Source of the DNA: UBA967 sp044375555
GTDB taxonomy: Bacteria > Verrucomicrobiota > Verrucomicrobiia > Chthoniobacterales > Terrimicrobiaceae
Length of the DNA stretch: 47,921 nt
Direction: 5' to 3'
Assembly: GCA_044375555.1 (NCBI GenBank)
Contig: JBILML010000022.1
Span: 1 to 47,921 of the forward strand
Made by a program: the position numbers and the translations under genes. The notes beneath the pieces were generated by a model. The model saw only the letters and a list, made by a program, of their open reading frames with translations, did no database searches and was not told the DNA's origin. Positions 22,838 through 34,262 of this stretch are shown piece after piece (positions within the stretch are counted from its first letter, which is position 1; each line of letters opens with the position of its first letter).

Positions 22838-25107
22838 CGCGGCGCGGTGTATTTTTTGCCGTCCAGGAAGCCTTCGATTTCGAAGCCGCTTGGAGAAGCG
22901 AGGATTTGGACGGCGCCGGACTCGTCCATGCGGAAAAGCTCGATGCCGCGCTCGCGGAGCATGGCCGCCCAGTTCTCATCGATCGGCTCGTTGTCTGGAA
23001 AACCCGCAGCGGATGCGATGACGACGCGGATGTTGTTTTTTTGAAGAAACTCAGCGCCGGGCAAAATCCCGGAATGGTGTCGGCCGACGACAGCGATATC
23101 GGCAGGAGCGGGGCCAAGGGATTCCCAGGCGGCCGGACCCGAGTCGGAGAGGAAGAGGATGCGTGCGGACGGGTTCGCGAGCCGCGCAATGATCGCCTTG
23201 TTGTCGGACCGGCTCTCGAGCAGTGACGCGGGTGGATAGAGGATTTCGATCGTGTCGGTTTCGGAAATCCGGATCGTATCGCCGGCTTGGTGGATTGATC
23301 TTGGGATGGAGCGGGCGGCGAGTTCGTTTTGCAGGCGTTGCCGAAATGGCGATCGGTCGGAAAGTGGAGAGTCGATGAATTGAGTTCGCGAGTTTGTTGC
23401 GGCGATGGAGGTCGCGCCGCCAATGTGCTCCGCATCGCCATGGGTGAGAATCAGCGTGTCGGGCGCGAGTTTTCCAATCCTGCGCATCCACGGTTGGATG
23501 GTATTTTGATAATCCCAAGCGTCGCCACAATCCAGCAGGGTTAATTTGCCGCCGCTTCGGATCGCCGAGGCGCCGCCTCCACCAAAATCGAAAACAACAA
23601 CTTCGAGCGGCGCCCTTTCGGGTAGGCCCAGAATGATGAACGAGCCCGGCAATGGAGCGATCATTTGGATGACGGCGATCATGATTTGGGTGAGCGCCAG
23701 ATTGGCGTTGTTGAAGACCGCCGCGAGGAAGGAGCTGAAAATCCCGCAGCCCAAAGCCAGAAGGGCCGTGGACATGATCACAAAGGTCAGCGGAACAATG
23801 ACAGGGTTCGTGACAAGAGCTGAAAAAGAAACGAGCTGAAAATACCAGAGCATGAGCGGGAGCGATCCGATCCATGCGGCGATCGAGACGGCAAGCAGGC
23901 CCGAGACCGCTCCAGCCACGAGGTGGCGGGCTTTCTGAAGGGAATTCCAGAGTTCGGTGGGAATAAACGGATCAGGCAGGAGTCCTGCGCGGAGGCGCTT
24001 TTGAATCGGGGCAGAGAAAACCAGAATGGCCGCTACGACCGTGACGGAAAGCTGAAAGCCGGGGTTGAAGAGTTCGTTGGTGGATTGGGCAAGGATGAGG
24101 AATGCCGCTGCACAGAGCGAATTCAGCGGCACGGGTTGACGCGAGGAAATCATGCCCAGCAGGAAAATGGCGGTCATCGTGGCGGCCCGGATACTGGAGG
24201 GTTTCCAGCCTGTGACGAGTGAGTAGAAAAACAGCGCCGGGATGATCAAAAGCACGCACGCACGGCGGTCCACCGCGAAGGCGCGCAACAGTTGCCAGAG
24301 TATTACGGCGATCATCCCGACATGCAGACCGGACACGGAAAAAATATGGAAGGTTCCTGTTTGGCGGAATTGGTCTTGGAGGGTCTCGGGAATCTCGGAG
24401 GTCGCGCCCAGAACGAGGCCGGCGAGGAGTTCACAAACGAGTGGGTCTCCCGAAATTCCCTCGCGCAAGGTCGCCTCCATCCAGCGGCGGCAGGTCGAGG
24501 CGAAGCGGGGAATGGAAAATCCGGTGGCTGGTTCTAGGCGGATGTCGGCGGGTGAGGGGACGATCAACTCGCATGTCACGCCCTGCCTCGCCAAGTAGGC
24601 GCGAATGTCGAATTGTCCGGGATTGCGCGGGCCGGGCAGGATTCGCAGGTTGCCCGAGGCTACGACACGGTCATTCCACAACGGTGGTTTCACAGCGGCG
24701 GAAACCAAAATCCGGCAGGCTGGCCGGAGGGTTTCGCCGCGGAGTTCCAATTCCTCGACCTCGATCAGAAAGCGGATTTTCGCTCCGGGTTTCCCATCGC
24801 TGTATCCAATCACGCGTCCTTGCACGGTAGCCACGGCTGGTTCGTTGCCGACTAATGCCGCCAAGCGGGCCGAGGGCGATTCGCGCGTTTGCCAGACTTG
24901 CAGAGCCGCAAAGGCGCATCCGGCCGCGAGATAAATCCACGCAGCCCTCCGGTGGAACAGCCAGACGATTAGAGAAACTCCAAGCCCTGCCAGCCAAGGC
25001 CGGGCGTCGAGCGGAAGGAAGGCGGCCATCAAGATGCCGCCGATGGCTGAAAACAGAAGGCCTGCGAACGGCAGGCGCTGATGCCACGGGAATGCTCGAT
25101 CCGTCAC
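22834..25107 (-). CDS. comEC: ComEC/Rec2-family DNA uptake channel
   Basis: The 757-residue inner-membrane protein has an N-terminal part with membrane helices and a soluble OB-like region (about 1-190). A Competence domain with many helices follows (about 200-500; FHIFSVSGLHVGMIAVILWQLLRAF is its hallmark), and a C-terminal metallo-beta-lactamase-like domain starts near 505 (FGGGGASAIRSGGKLTLLDCGD, LILTHGDAEHIGGATS). THGDAEH is the metal-binding variant of SHxDxDH. ComEC takes single-stranded DNA into the cytoplasm during natural transformation. It follows the lipoprotein gene by 24 bases on the same strand. Its length and domain order are normal. Confidence 0.93.
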   Translation of the reverse strand: MTDRAFPWHQRLPFAGLLFSAIGGILMAAFLPLDARPWLAGLGVSLIVWLFHRRAAWIYLAAGCAFAALQVWQTRESPSARLAALVGNEPAVATVQGRVIGYSDGKPGAKIRFLIEVEELELRGETLRPACRILVSAAVKPPLWNDRVVASGNLRILPGPRNPGQFDIRAYLARQGVTCELIVPSPADIRLEPATGFSIPRFASTCRRWMEATLREGISGDPLVCELLAGLVLGATSEIPETLQDQFRQTGTFHIFSVSGLHVGMIAVILWQLLRAFAVDRRACVLLIIPALFFYSLVTGWKPSSIRAATMTAIFLLGMISSRQPVPLNSLCAAAFLILAQSTNELFNPGFQLSVTVVAAILVFSAPIQKRLRAGLLPDPFIPTELWNSLQKARHLVAGAVSGLLAVSIAAWIGSLPLMLWYFQLVSFSALVTNPVIVPLTFVIMSTALLALGCGIFSSFLAAVFNNANLALTQIMIAVIQMIAPLPGSFIILGLPERAPLEVVVFDFGGGGASAIRSGGKLTLLDCGDAWDYQNTIQPWMRRIGKLAPDTLILTHGDAEHIGGATSIAATNSRTQFIDSPLSDRSPFRQRLQNELAARSIPRSIHQAGDTIRISETDTIEILYPPASLLESRSDNKAIIARLANPSARILFLSDSGPAAWESLGPAPADIAVVGRHHSGILPGAEFLQKNNIRVVIASAAGFPDNEPIDENWAAMLRERGIELFRMDESGAVQILASPSGFEIEGFLDGKKYTAPR

Positions 25108-25131
25108 CCCGAGGCGTCCTTGTTTGACCGA

Positions 25132-25644
25132 TTAGTTGAAGGAAAACGGGCTGTAGAGCGACTCCTCGTAGGCGGAATCGTAGAAGCCATCAACGGCCGG
25201 TTCGTTGTAGGCAAAAGGTTGCTCGTTTTGATAGCCGCGCGAGTTCGTGTATTGGCCGGCGGGTTCCTGCGAGTGACCCGCTGTGCGGGCTGGTGAGGAG
25301 GAATTGTAAAAGCCACCCGTTTCGCGCAGGAAGGCGAGGAGTTGCTGATCGGCGCCGTGGGATTGCAGGTCGGCCAGTTGCTCCGCCGAATAGCGGAAGG
25401 TTTGGCGAATGCTGGTGAGGTAGGCCATGATCGTTGGCGTCGGCACGCCTTTGGAAACGAGGTTTTCCAAGTCGCCCAAATTCAGCGGTCGGGCATTCGA
25501 CATTTTTTCCTCAGTGCTTTGGGCCACGCCCCGTGAGGTTGCGGCCGATAGCACGGCGGAATTCACTTGTGGGCCGCTAGAACAGGCGGCGAGGAGCAGG
25601 ACGGAGGCACCTAGAGCGAGGCGAAGTGTCATGGGAAATTTCAT
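25132..25644 (-). CDS. Small lipoprotein, function unknown
   Basis: The 170-residue protein begins at MKFPMTLRLALGASVLLLAACSSG; LLLAAC is a clear lipobox, so Cys about 21 would be lipidated. An open frame upstream to 25713 is not needed. Residues 50-110 (LNLGDLENLVSKGVPTPTIMAYLTSIRQTFRYSAEQLADLQSHGAD) form a compact helical domain, and the tail is rich in Asn, Ser and Tyr. No catalytic motif is recognised. It lies upstream of and probably co-transcribed with comEC. Confidence 0.82.
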   Translation of the reverse strand: MKFPMTLRLALGASVLLLAACSSGPQVNSAVLSAATSRGVAQSTEEKMSNARPLNLGDLENLVSKGVPTPTIMAYLTSIRQTFRYSAEQLADLQSHGADQQLLAFLRETGGFYNSSSPARTAGHSQEPAGQYTNSRGYQNEQPFAYNEPAVDGFYDSAYEESLYSPFSFN

Positions 25645-25809
25645 GGCGGGAAGTGTTGATTTAGCTGAGGGGCCGAGACTACTACTCCCTGCACAGGGGG
25701 GATGGCAAACCAAAGATCGCGAAGAATTCCCATTCCTTGCCGTCCAGGGACGAGAACAAAAGGGTGGCCAGCGTTTTTTGGAACAGATAAAACCCGCGAC
25801 TTCTTCATT

Positions 25810-26532
25810 ATGAGCACTCCGACCGCCAACTCACCCGGCGAAGCCAAGAAAGCCTCGCCATTTATCAACAGCCTCGGCATGCCGTTTGTTCCGGTGCCGC
25901 ATTTTGAAACCCTTTTTTGCATCTGGCCGACACGGGTTCAGGACTACGCCGCCTTCGCGCAAGAGAAAGGCTTCGAGGTTCCTTCGCAGACCCCGGCTTC
26001 CGGTTCCGACCATCCGGTGGTGAATATCATCTGGAAAGAGGCGGTCGATTTCTGCGAGTGGCTCACGGAGCGTGAACGGGCCAGCGGGAAACTCCCCGAG
26101 GGCCTCGTTTACCGACTGCCTTCCGATCTCGAGTGGAGCGCTGCGGTGGGTCTTCCCGCCGAGGAGGGCGCCCGGCCTGACCAGCGCAGCGGACAACTCG
26201 AGGGCTACCCATGGGGAACCCAGTGGCCGCCGCCAAAAGATGCGGGCAACTACTCCCAGGAACTCGGCATCGACAGTTTTGAATTCACCTCGCCAGTCGG
26301 AAGTTTCGCCGCGAATGCATTCGGGATTTTCGACCTTGGCGGCAATGTCTGGGAGTGGTGTCTGGACTACCACGACCGGGCGAATGAATGCCGCGTTCTT
26401 CGTGGCGCTTCGTGGTTCAATGGCTATTCCGACCGAATGAAATCCTCATTCCGCAATGACCTCGGCTACCCGACCTCACGCTTCACCAGCTTCGGCTTCC
26501 GCGTGGTGCTCGGCCTGCCTGCGAAGCGCTAG
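25810..26532 (+). CDS. FGE-sulfatase (SUMF1) fold protein
   Basis: The preferred start, ATG 25810 (MSTPTANSPGEAKKASPFI), gives 240 residues; ATG 25702 after a G-run is an alternative adding 36. The FGE/SUMF1 fold is shown by HPVVNIIWKEAVDFCEWL, YRLPSDLEWSAAVG, FGIFDLGGNVWEWCLDYH, RVLRGASWF and FGFRVVLG. The cysteines used by true formylglycine-generating enzymes in the C-terminal part (the RxSYCxRYR region) are not present; here it reads RMKSSFRNDLG. So this is probably a family member with another role, such as a binding or scaffold domain. Its stop codon shares CTAG with the convergent nuclease gene. Confidence 0.85.
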   Translation: MSTPTANSPGEAKKASPFINSLGMPFVPVPHFETLFCIWPTRVQDYAAFAQEKGFEVPSQTPASGSDHPVVNIIWKEAVDFCEWLTERERASGKLPEGLVYRLPSDLEWSAAVGLPAEEGARPDQRSGQLEGYPWGTQWPPPKDAGNYSQELGIDSFEFTSPVGSFAANAFGIFDLGGNVWEWCLDYHDRANECRVLRGASWFNGYSDRMKSSFRNDLGYPTSRFTSFGFRVVLGLPAKR

Positions 26533-27398
26533 GGAGATTTTTTCTTGGCGGCGTTGACATGAACGCTGCCGGAAATTTTTGAGATCAAGCCGGGCCCGAA
26601 GCCATTGACGCGTTCAAGATCCTTCACGGAGCTGAAAGGTCGGGCCGCGATGATCCTCTGTGCGAGAGCGGGTCCGATTCCGTTCAGGGCTTCGAGTTGC
26701 TCGGAGCTTGCGGTGTTGAGGTCGATGCCTTCCGGGGGAACTCGGGGTTTGATAACCTCGAGAAGTTCGGCGGCTTCGCGGCGGGCCTCGGCTCGGGCCG
26801 CAGAAATTTTCTGCCAGTCGGTGGAAGCCCAAATGCCCTTGCTGGCAGCCGCCGCGACGAGTTCGGCATCGCGCAATTGGTCGCGGTAGTCATTTGCAGA
26901 AATTTTGGCGGGAGTCTCACGGGTCACGCCAAAAGCGCGGGCCAAGCCGGCCTCAACAAGAAGCTCCGCGAGATCGCGCCCGTCGTGGGTTTTTACAAAA
27001 ACATAAATTCGGTTCGAGGATTCGCCCCCTCGGGCATCGGAGTTGGCTGTATGAATCGTGAAGGGCTTGGCGAGAGCCTTCACGGTGAAGTCGGCGGCAT
27101 GGCGTCCATAGTCGCGAGCGAGGCTGGAGGCCTTCGCGGCATCTTCCCCGCCGATGCCGAAGTAGCGCTGTTGGTCGCGGAGGCGCCGGGCAACATTTTC
27201 GGTTTTCACATGGAGTTCGATGCAATCGACGCCGTAGAGGCGGGCGGTGATCTCGCGGCCATCAGGCAGGCGCACCGGGAAGCTGTCGCCATCAGCCCAC
27301 TCGGCGGGAACCAATTCGCATTTTTGAAATTCCTCGAGCGGCTTTTCGGCCCGCAAGAGGGCCGTGGCGCAGATCAGGGCGGCGACAAGGAACTTCAT
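26529..27398 (-). CDS. Secreted thermonuclease-like protein with HhH tail
   Basis: The 289-residue protein has a signal peptide (MKFLVAALICATALLRA). A staphylococcal nuclease (SNase) domain covers about 30-175 (WADGDSFPVRLPDGREITARLYGVDCIELH; SSNRIYVFVKTHDGRDLAELLVEAGLARAFG). A ComEA-like helix-hairpin-helix DNA-binding domain covers about 220-285 (GIDLNTASSEQLEALNGIGPALAQRIIAARP). Candidate catalytic positions (DGDS, ARLYGVD, the Arg in NRIYVF) are kept. It may bind and cut extracellular DNA. The start overlaps the stop of the upstream Deg-like gene by four bases, placing it last in the leuS operon. Confidence 0.88.
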   Translation of the reverse strand: MKFLVAALICATALLRAEKPLEEFQKCELVPAEWADGDSFPVRLPDGREITARLYGVDCIELHVKTENVARRLRDQQRYFGIGGEDAAKASSLARDYGRHAADFTVKALAKPFTIHTANSDARGGESSNRIYVFVKTHDGRDLAELLVEAGLARAFGVTRETPAKISANDYRDQLRDAELVAAAASKGIWASTDWQKISAARAEARREAAELLEVIKPRVPPEGIDLNTASSEQLEALNGIGPALAQRIIAARPFSSVKDLERVNGFGPGLISKISGSVHVNAAKKKSP

Positions 27399-28936
27399 GG
27401 CTGGCCGGAAGTCGCCGAATTCAATCTCTCCGTCGCCGGCAGCTCGTAGTGTTCCATCAATTGCGTGCGGTTGGCTTCGATGGAAGCGGCATCGAGGAAA
27501 AGCCACGTAGGATCTTCCTCGAGTTTGATTTTCTGGAAACCCTCGACCGGATGTTTCGCGGCCTCGGCGAGATCGGCGATGCTTTTGACCGGTCGGCCGT
27601 TGAGTTCCTTGATCACCACATTCTCGATGTTCTCGTAGCCAATCGTGTCCGGCGTGGGGAGGATTTGGGCGAGGACGACAATTTTGCCTCGATCGGCCGG
27701 CAGTTCGTCCTGAAAGGCGTCGTAATTCACAAGGCGCTGGGGAGCGTTCTTGGTCCACTCGGCGCCCCATTCCTGCAGGTAGGGTCGGGACAACTCCACA
27801 AAAACCATCCCTCCCAAAATGAAATACGGCGGCGCGGCATCGGAAAGGAACGAGGGGCTCACCACGCTGGAGCGATCGAGCGGCTTCATCGCCACGGGGA
27901 CTTCCTCGATTTTTCCTGAGCGAAGAATTTTTAAAACCACCTTCCCACCGGCCGGTGTGAGCGTGCCGGTGATGTGGCTGAAAAGTATGCGGCCATAGTC
28001 GGCATCCTCGTAGTTGCCGTCCTGATCGAGCGCGCGTCCATTCACGGCGAGGATGACATCGCCCTCGCGGAGTCCTGCCGAGGCGGCGGAGCTTTTCGGG
28101 GAGACTTTTGTGACATAAATCCCGCCGGGTTCGGTGAGCCCGATGAAGCGGCGGAGTTGGGGGTCGCGCAGGGGGGAGTAGGAAACTCCGAGGCGAGGGA
28201 ATTTCACGGAATCGAGGAATCTCGAGATCACCGGCATGGGAATGATGTCGGCGGTTTGGTTTCGCGCATCGTAGCGCATGAGGAGGCCGACGAGCCTGTC
28301 ATCGCGCACGGCGGGGAGGGTGTAGCTGCCGTCGCGCTGTTGGATAGGGGTGCTGAGCTTGAAGGAGAGGAGGCCGACATTTTCCAGCGGGTAGGAGGCG
28401 ATAGAAATCGAGGAGATGCGACCGGTGGTGCGGGCGATTTCACCGTTGGGTTCGAGCTGAAGAACTGTAGCGGAGTCTCCGATGGAAATCTTATCCTCGA
28501 GCGCGAGGGGAATCATGCCAAAGAGGAATGACGGATTCGTAGAGCGGAGGATCGCGAGGTTGCATTCGTAGTTGATGCGCTCAACGGTCGCTGTCGATCT
28601 TTCTGCCGTGGCCGCTTTTTCGAGTTCGATGAAATTCGAATTTCCGATGAGGTCCGCCGTTGTGAGGATGCGGCCCTCGCCGATCAAAACTCCAATGCCT
28701 CGGCGGGTGTAGGGCGGTTTTTTCTGCCAAGGGGAGCCTAGGTCATAGGCTTGGTTGGTGGAATTCACGCGGATGATCGAGCGCGTCGTCACTTGAGCAG
28801 GAGTTGCCGGATTCGATGCTGGAGACGGGGAAGGGGTCGGCTGAGATTGGTGTTGGAAGCGTGGCTGGAAAGCTCCGCCGAGGAGGGGAGCTTGCAACAA
28901 AATACAAAAAGCGAGAAGGCGAAAAAGCGGGTTCAT
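27395..28936 (-). CDS. Deg/HtrA-like protein with degenerate protease site
   Basis: This 513-residue exported protein (signal peptide MNPLFRLLAFCILLQAPLLGG) has a trypsin-like fold followed by PDZ domains (about 250-360, PGGIYVTKVSPKSSAASAGLREGDVILAVNGRAL; a second near 440-480). Compared with its neighbour the catalytic triad is lost: TTADLIG replaces TNAHVV, CNLAIL replaces CDLALL, and no GNSGGP serine loop is present. It is therefore probably a non-proteolytic paralogue that binds substrates or regulates the active protease encoded just upstream. The gene overlaps its neighbours by four bases on both sides. Confidence 0.85.
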   Translation of the reverse strand: MNPLFRLLAFCILLQAPLLGGAFQPRFQHQSQPTPSPSPASNPATPAQVTTRSIIRVNSTNQAYDLGSPWQKKPPYTRRGIGVLIGEGRILTTADLIGNSNFIELEKAATAERSTATVERINYECNLAILRSTNPSFLFGMIPLALEDKISIGDSATVLQLEPNGEIARTTGRISSISIASYPLENVGLLSFKLSTPIQQRDGSYTLPAVRDDRLVGLLMRYDARNQTADIIPMPVISRFLDSVKFPRLGVSYSPLRDPQLRRFIGLTEPGGIYVTKVSPKSSAASAGLREGDVILAVNGRALDQDGNYEDADYGRILFSHITGTLTPAGGKVVLKILRSGKIEEVPVAMKPLDRSSVVSPSFLSDAAPPYFILGGMVFVELSRPYLQEWGAEWTKNAPQRLVNYDAFQDELPADRGKIVVLAQILPTPDTIGYENIENVVIKELNGRPVKSIADLAEAAKHPVEGFQKIKLEEDPTWLFLDAASIEANRTQLMEHYELPATERLNSATSGQP

Positions 28937-30375
28937 TTTTCGAGATTTTGCTCCGAGGCGATGCCGTAGCGCTTAAGGATGTTTTCCGTAGCGGCTAGGA
29001 CAGCTTTGCGCTCAAGGACAATCGGGGGTCCGACATCGGCGGTTTTGATCACATAATATTCCTCAGGTTTCGCGAAGGCTTGGGCGACATCTTGGAGAGT
29101 TTGGATCCGGCGCCCGTTGATTTCATTGATGAGCGAGTAGCGAAAATCTCCCGTGTGGGCATTCACGGGATCGGGAAGGATGTTGCTCAAAACGACGAGT
29201 TCCTTGCGGTCGCGGTAGATGCCGTCCTCGACGAAGAAGTCATACGAGTAATTCAGGCGTTGGTTCGAGGGGTCATGTTCAGCGAGGAAATTCCGGTCCA
29301 CCGGTTGAAAAACAAGACCGCCGTAAATGACGAAGCGCGGCTTTTCGTCGTAGGCATTGCTTTGCAGCGTGAACGGCCAGGGGTCGTCCAATGGCACGGC
29401 GACGGTTTGTTTTTTCCGGTCGCGGAGAATGACGAGATGGACTTTATCGCCCCGGAATTTTCTTTCGACCACCTCGGTGAGTGGCACAACGCCGTTTTTG
29501 AAACGGATCGAGCCGTCGCTGGCGATCGGGTAGCCGTCGATCTCGAGCAACACATCGCCCGGCTTGAGGATTCCATCCGACGAACCACCGCCGTAGACCG
29601 CTCCCAACATCACGCCGCGGTCGTCGTCTTCCAAACCAAGTGCCCGTCGCGCGGCGGGGTTGAAGAGGTTTTGGTAGCTGATGGCGAGATCGATGTAGCG
29701 GTCGTATTTTCCATCCTCCACATCCTTGAGAAAACGCTCCACCACCGGCACGGGAATCATGTAGCCGACATTCTGCGCGACATCGCCCGAGTAGCCTTGG
29801 AAGGCGACTCCGACGACTTTGCCGTCCTGCATCACCGGTCCGCCGCTGTTGCCGGGATTGATGGCGGCGTCGATCTGGATCGTGAGGTGGGAATCCATTC
29901 CGGAATGCGAGTAGGTCTGGAAATCGATCCGCGAAACGATGCCGCGCGTGACGGACAGCCGCTTGCCTCCGATCGGGTATCCGTAAACGGATACGACGGA
30001 CTCGATTTCGGGGAGGCCGCCGAATTCGAGCGGCGTCGTGCCGTTGAAAAACTCGGCCTTGTCGACCTTCAACAACGCGAGGTCGCAATCGTGAGCGATA
30101 TGGAGCACGCGCGCGGTGTAGGGCTTCGGGTCGCCTTCTTTCGAGACCGTCAGGAAGCGCGCGTTGCTGACGACATGGGCATTCGTCATGACCCGGTCGC
30201 CATCAATCACAAATCCCGCCCCCACACCGGAAAGGACCGTGCCTGGGCTCCACGGCGATTTGTAATCGGGCTCCTGCGAAGTCGCCTCGATGCGAACAAG
30301 GCTTTCAGCGATCGGTGCGGCCTTCAGCAGGGACGAAAAGCTCAATGCAAGGACGATCGAGAGGAGGCGAGACAT
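28933..30375 (-). CDS. Deg/HtrA-type serine protease with PDZ domain
   Basis: The 480-residue exported protease (signal peptide MSRLLSIVLALSFSSLLKAAP) has an intact triad: His in VMTNAHVVS (about 64), Asp in HDCDLALLKVD (about 95) and Ser in INPGNSGGPVM (about 171). A PDZ domain follows near 255-330 (GVMLGAVYGGGSSDGILKPGDVLLEIDGYPI). The C-terminal region (about 345-480) resembles the second half of its neighbour, so the two are paralogues. It probably acts in envelope protein quality control. It starts five bases after leuS ends. Confidence 0.9.
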   Translation of the reverse strand: MSRLLSIVLALSFSSLLKAAPIAESLVRIEATSQEPDYKSPWSPGTVLSGVGAGFVIDGDRVMTNAHVVSNARFLTVSKEGDPKPYTARVLHIAHDCDLALLKVDKAEFFNGTTPLEFGGLPEIESVVSVYGYPIGGKRLSVTRGIVSRIDFQTYSHSGMDSHLTIQIDAAINPGNSGGPVMQDGKVVGVAFQGYSGDVAQNVGYMIPVPVVERFLKDVEDGKYDRYIDLAISYQNLFNPAARRALGLEDDDRGVMLGAVYGGGSSDGILKPGDVLLEIDGYPIASDGSIRFKNGVVPLTEVVERKFRGDKVHLVILRDRKKQTVAVPLDDPWPFTLQSNAYDEKPRFVIYGGLVFQPVDRNFLAEHDPSNQRLNYSYDFFVEDGIYRDRKELVVLSNILPDPVNAHTGDFRYSLINEINGRRIQTLQDVAQAFAKPEEYYVIKTADVGPPIVLERKAVLAATENILKRYGIASEQNLEK

Positions 30376-30380
30376 GGGGG

Positions 30381-33572
<3,192 letters not shown>

Positions 33573-33591
33573 CGTAAAAAGCGCGAAGCCT

Positions 33592-34209
33592 ATGCTGGAA
33601 CCCGCCAACCCTGCAAATCCATACACCGTGCTCGTTTCGACCCGGAACGCCCACAAGCTCGTGGAAATCCGCCAAATCCTCGGCCCATCCTTCGAGTTGC
33701 TCGAACTCTCGTCCGTCCCCGCGCTCGGCGAGGTGGAGGAAACCGGCACCACCTTTGAGGAAAACGCCGCGCTGAAAGCCCTCGCGGCCTCGGCGCATTT
33801 CGACGGCTGGGTGCTGGCGGACGACTCGGGACTCGAAGTCGATGCGCTCGGCGGCGCGCCTGGGGTTCGCTCGGCGAGGTTCTCCGGCGAAGGCGCGACC
33901 GATGTCACGAATCGCGCCCTGCTTTTGGAAAAACTCGCGACCGTTCGTGCGGACCAACGCTCCGCGCGGTTTCGTTGCGTCATCGCGCTGGCGAGGGGCG
34001 GCGAGGTTTTGGCGCATTTCAGCGGAGCGGTCGAAGGCGTGATTATCCAGAGCGAACAAGGCGCGGGAGGATTTGGCTACGATCCGCTGTTTGTGCCGGA
34101 GGGGTTCGGCGAGACTTTCGCCGAACTGGGTTCGGAAACCAAAAACAGCCTGAGCCACCGGGGACGTGCGCTGGCGGGTTTGAAAAGTTGGCCCGGCTGG
34201 GTGCGGTAG
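33592..34209 (+). CDS. rdgB: XTP/dITP pyrophosphatase (RdgB/HAM1)
   Basis: This 205-residue house-cleaning enzyme hydrolyses non-canonical purine triphosphates (ITP, dITP, XTP) to monophosphates, protecting DNA and RNA. VLVSTRNAHKLVEIRQIL is the N-terminal substrate loop, followed by ETGTTFEENAALKA, VLADDSGLEVDALGGAPGVRSARFSG, and GFGYDPLFVPEGF with the late SHRGRAL. All family motifs are present. The start at ATG 33592 is 19 bases from the divergent leuS start. Confidence 0.95.
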   Translation: MLEPANPANPYTVLVSTRNAHKLVEIRQILGPSFELLELSSVPALGEVEETGTTFEENAALKALAASAHFDGWVLADDSGLEVDALGGAPGVRSARFSGEGATDVTNRALLLEKLATVRADQRSARFRCVIALARGGEVLAHFSGAVEGVIIQSEQGAGGFGYDPLFVPEGFGETFAELGSETKNSLSHRGRALAGLKSWPGWVR

Positions 34210-34262
34210 GGTTCTGCGCGCTTGTCGCGGACCCTGCCTCATCGTAAGTCTTTTCCTAGTTT

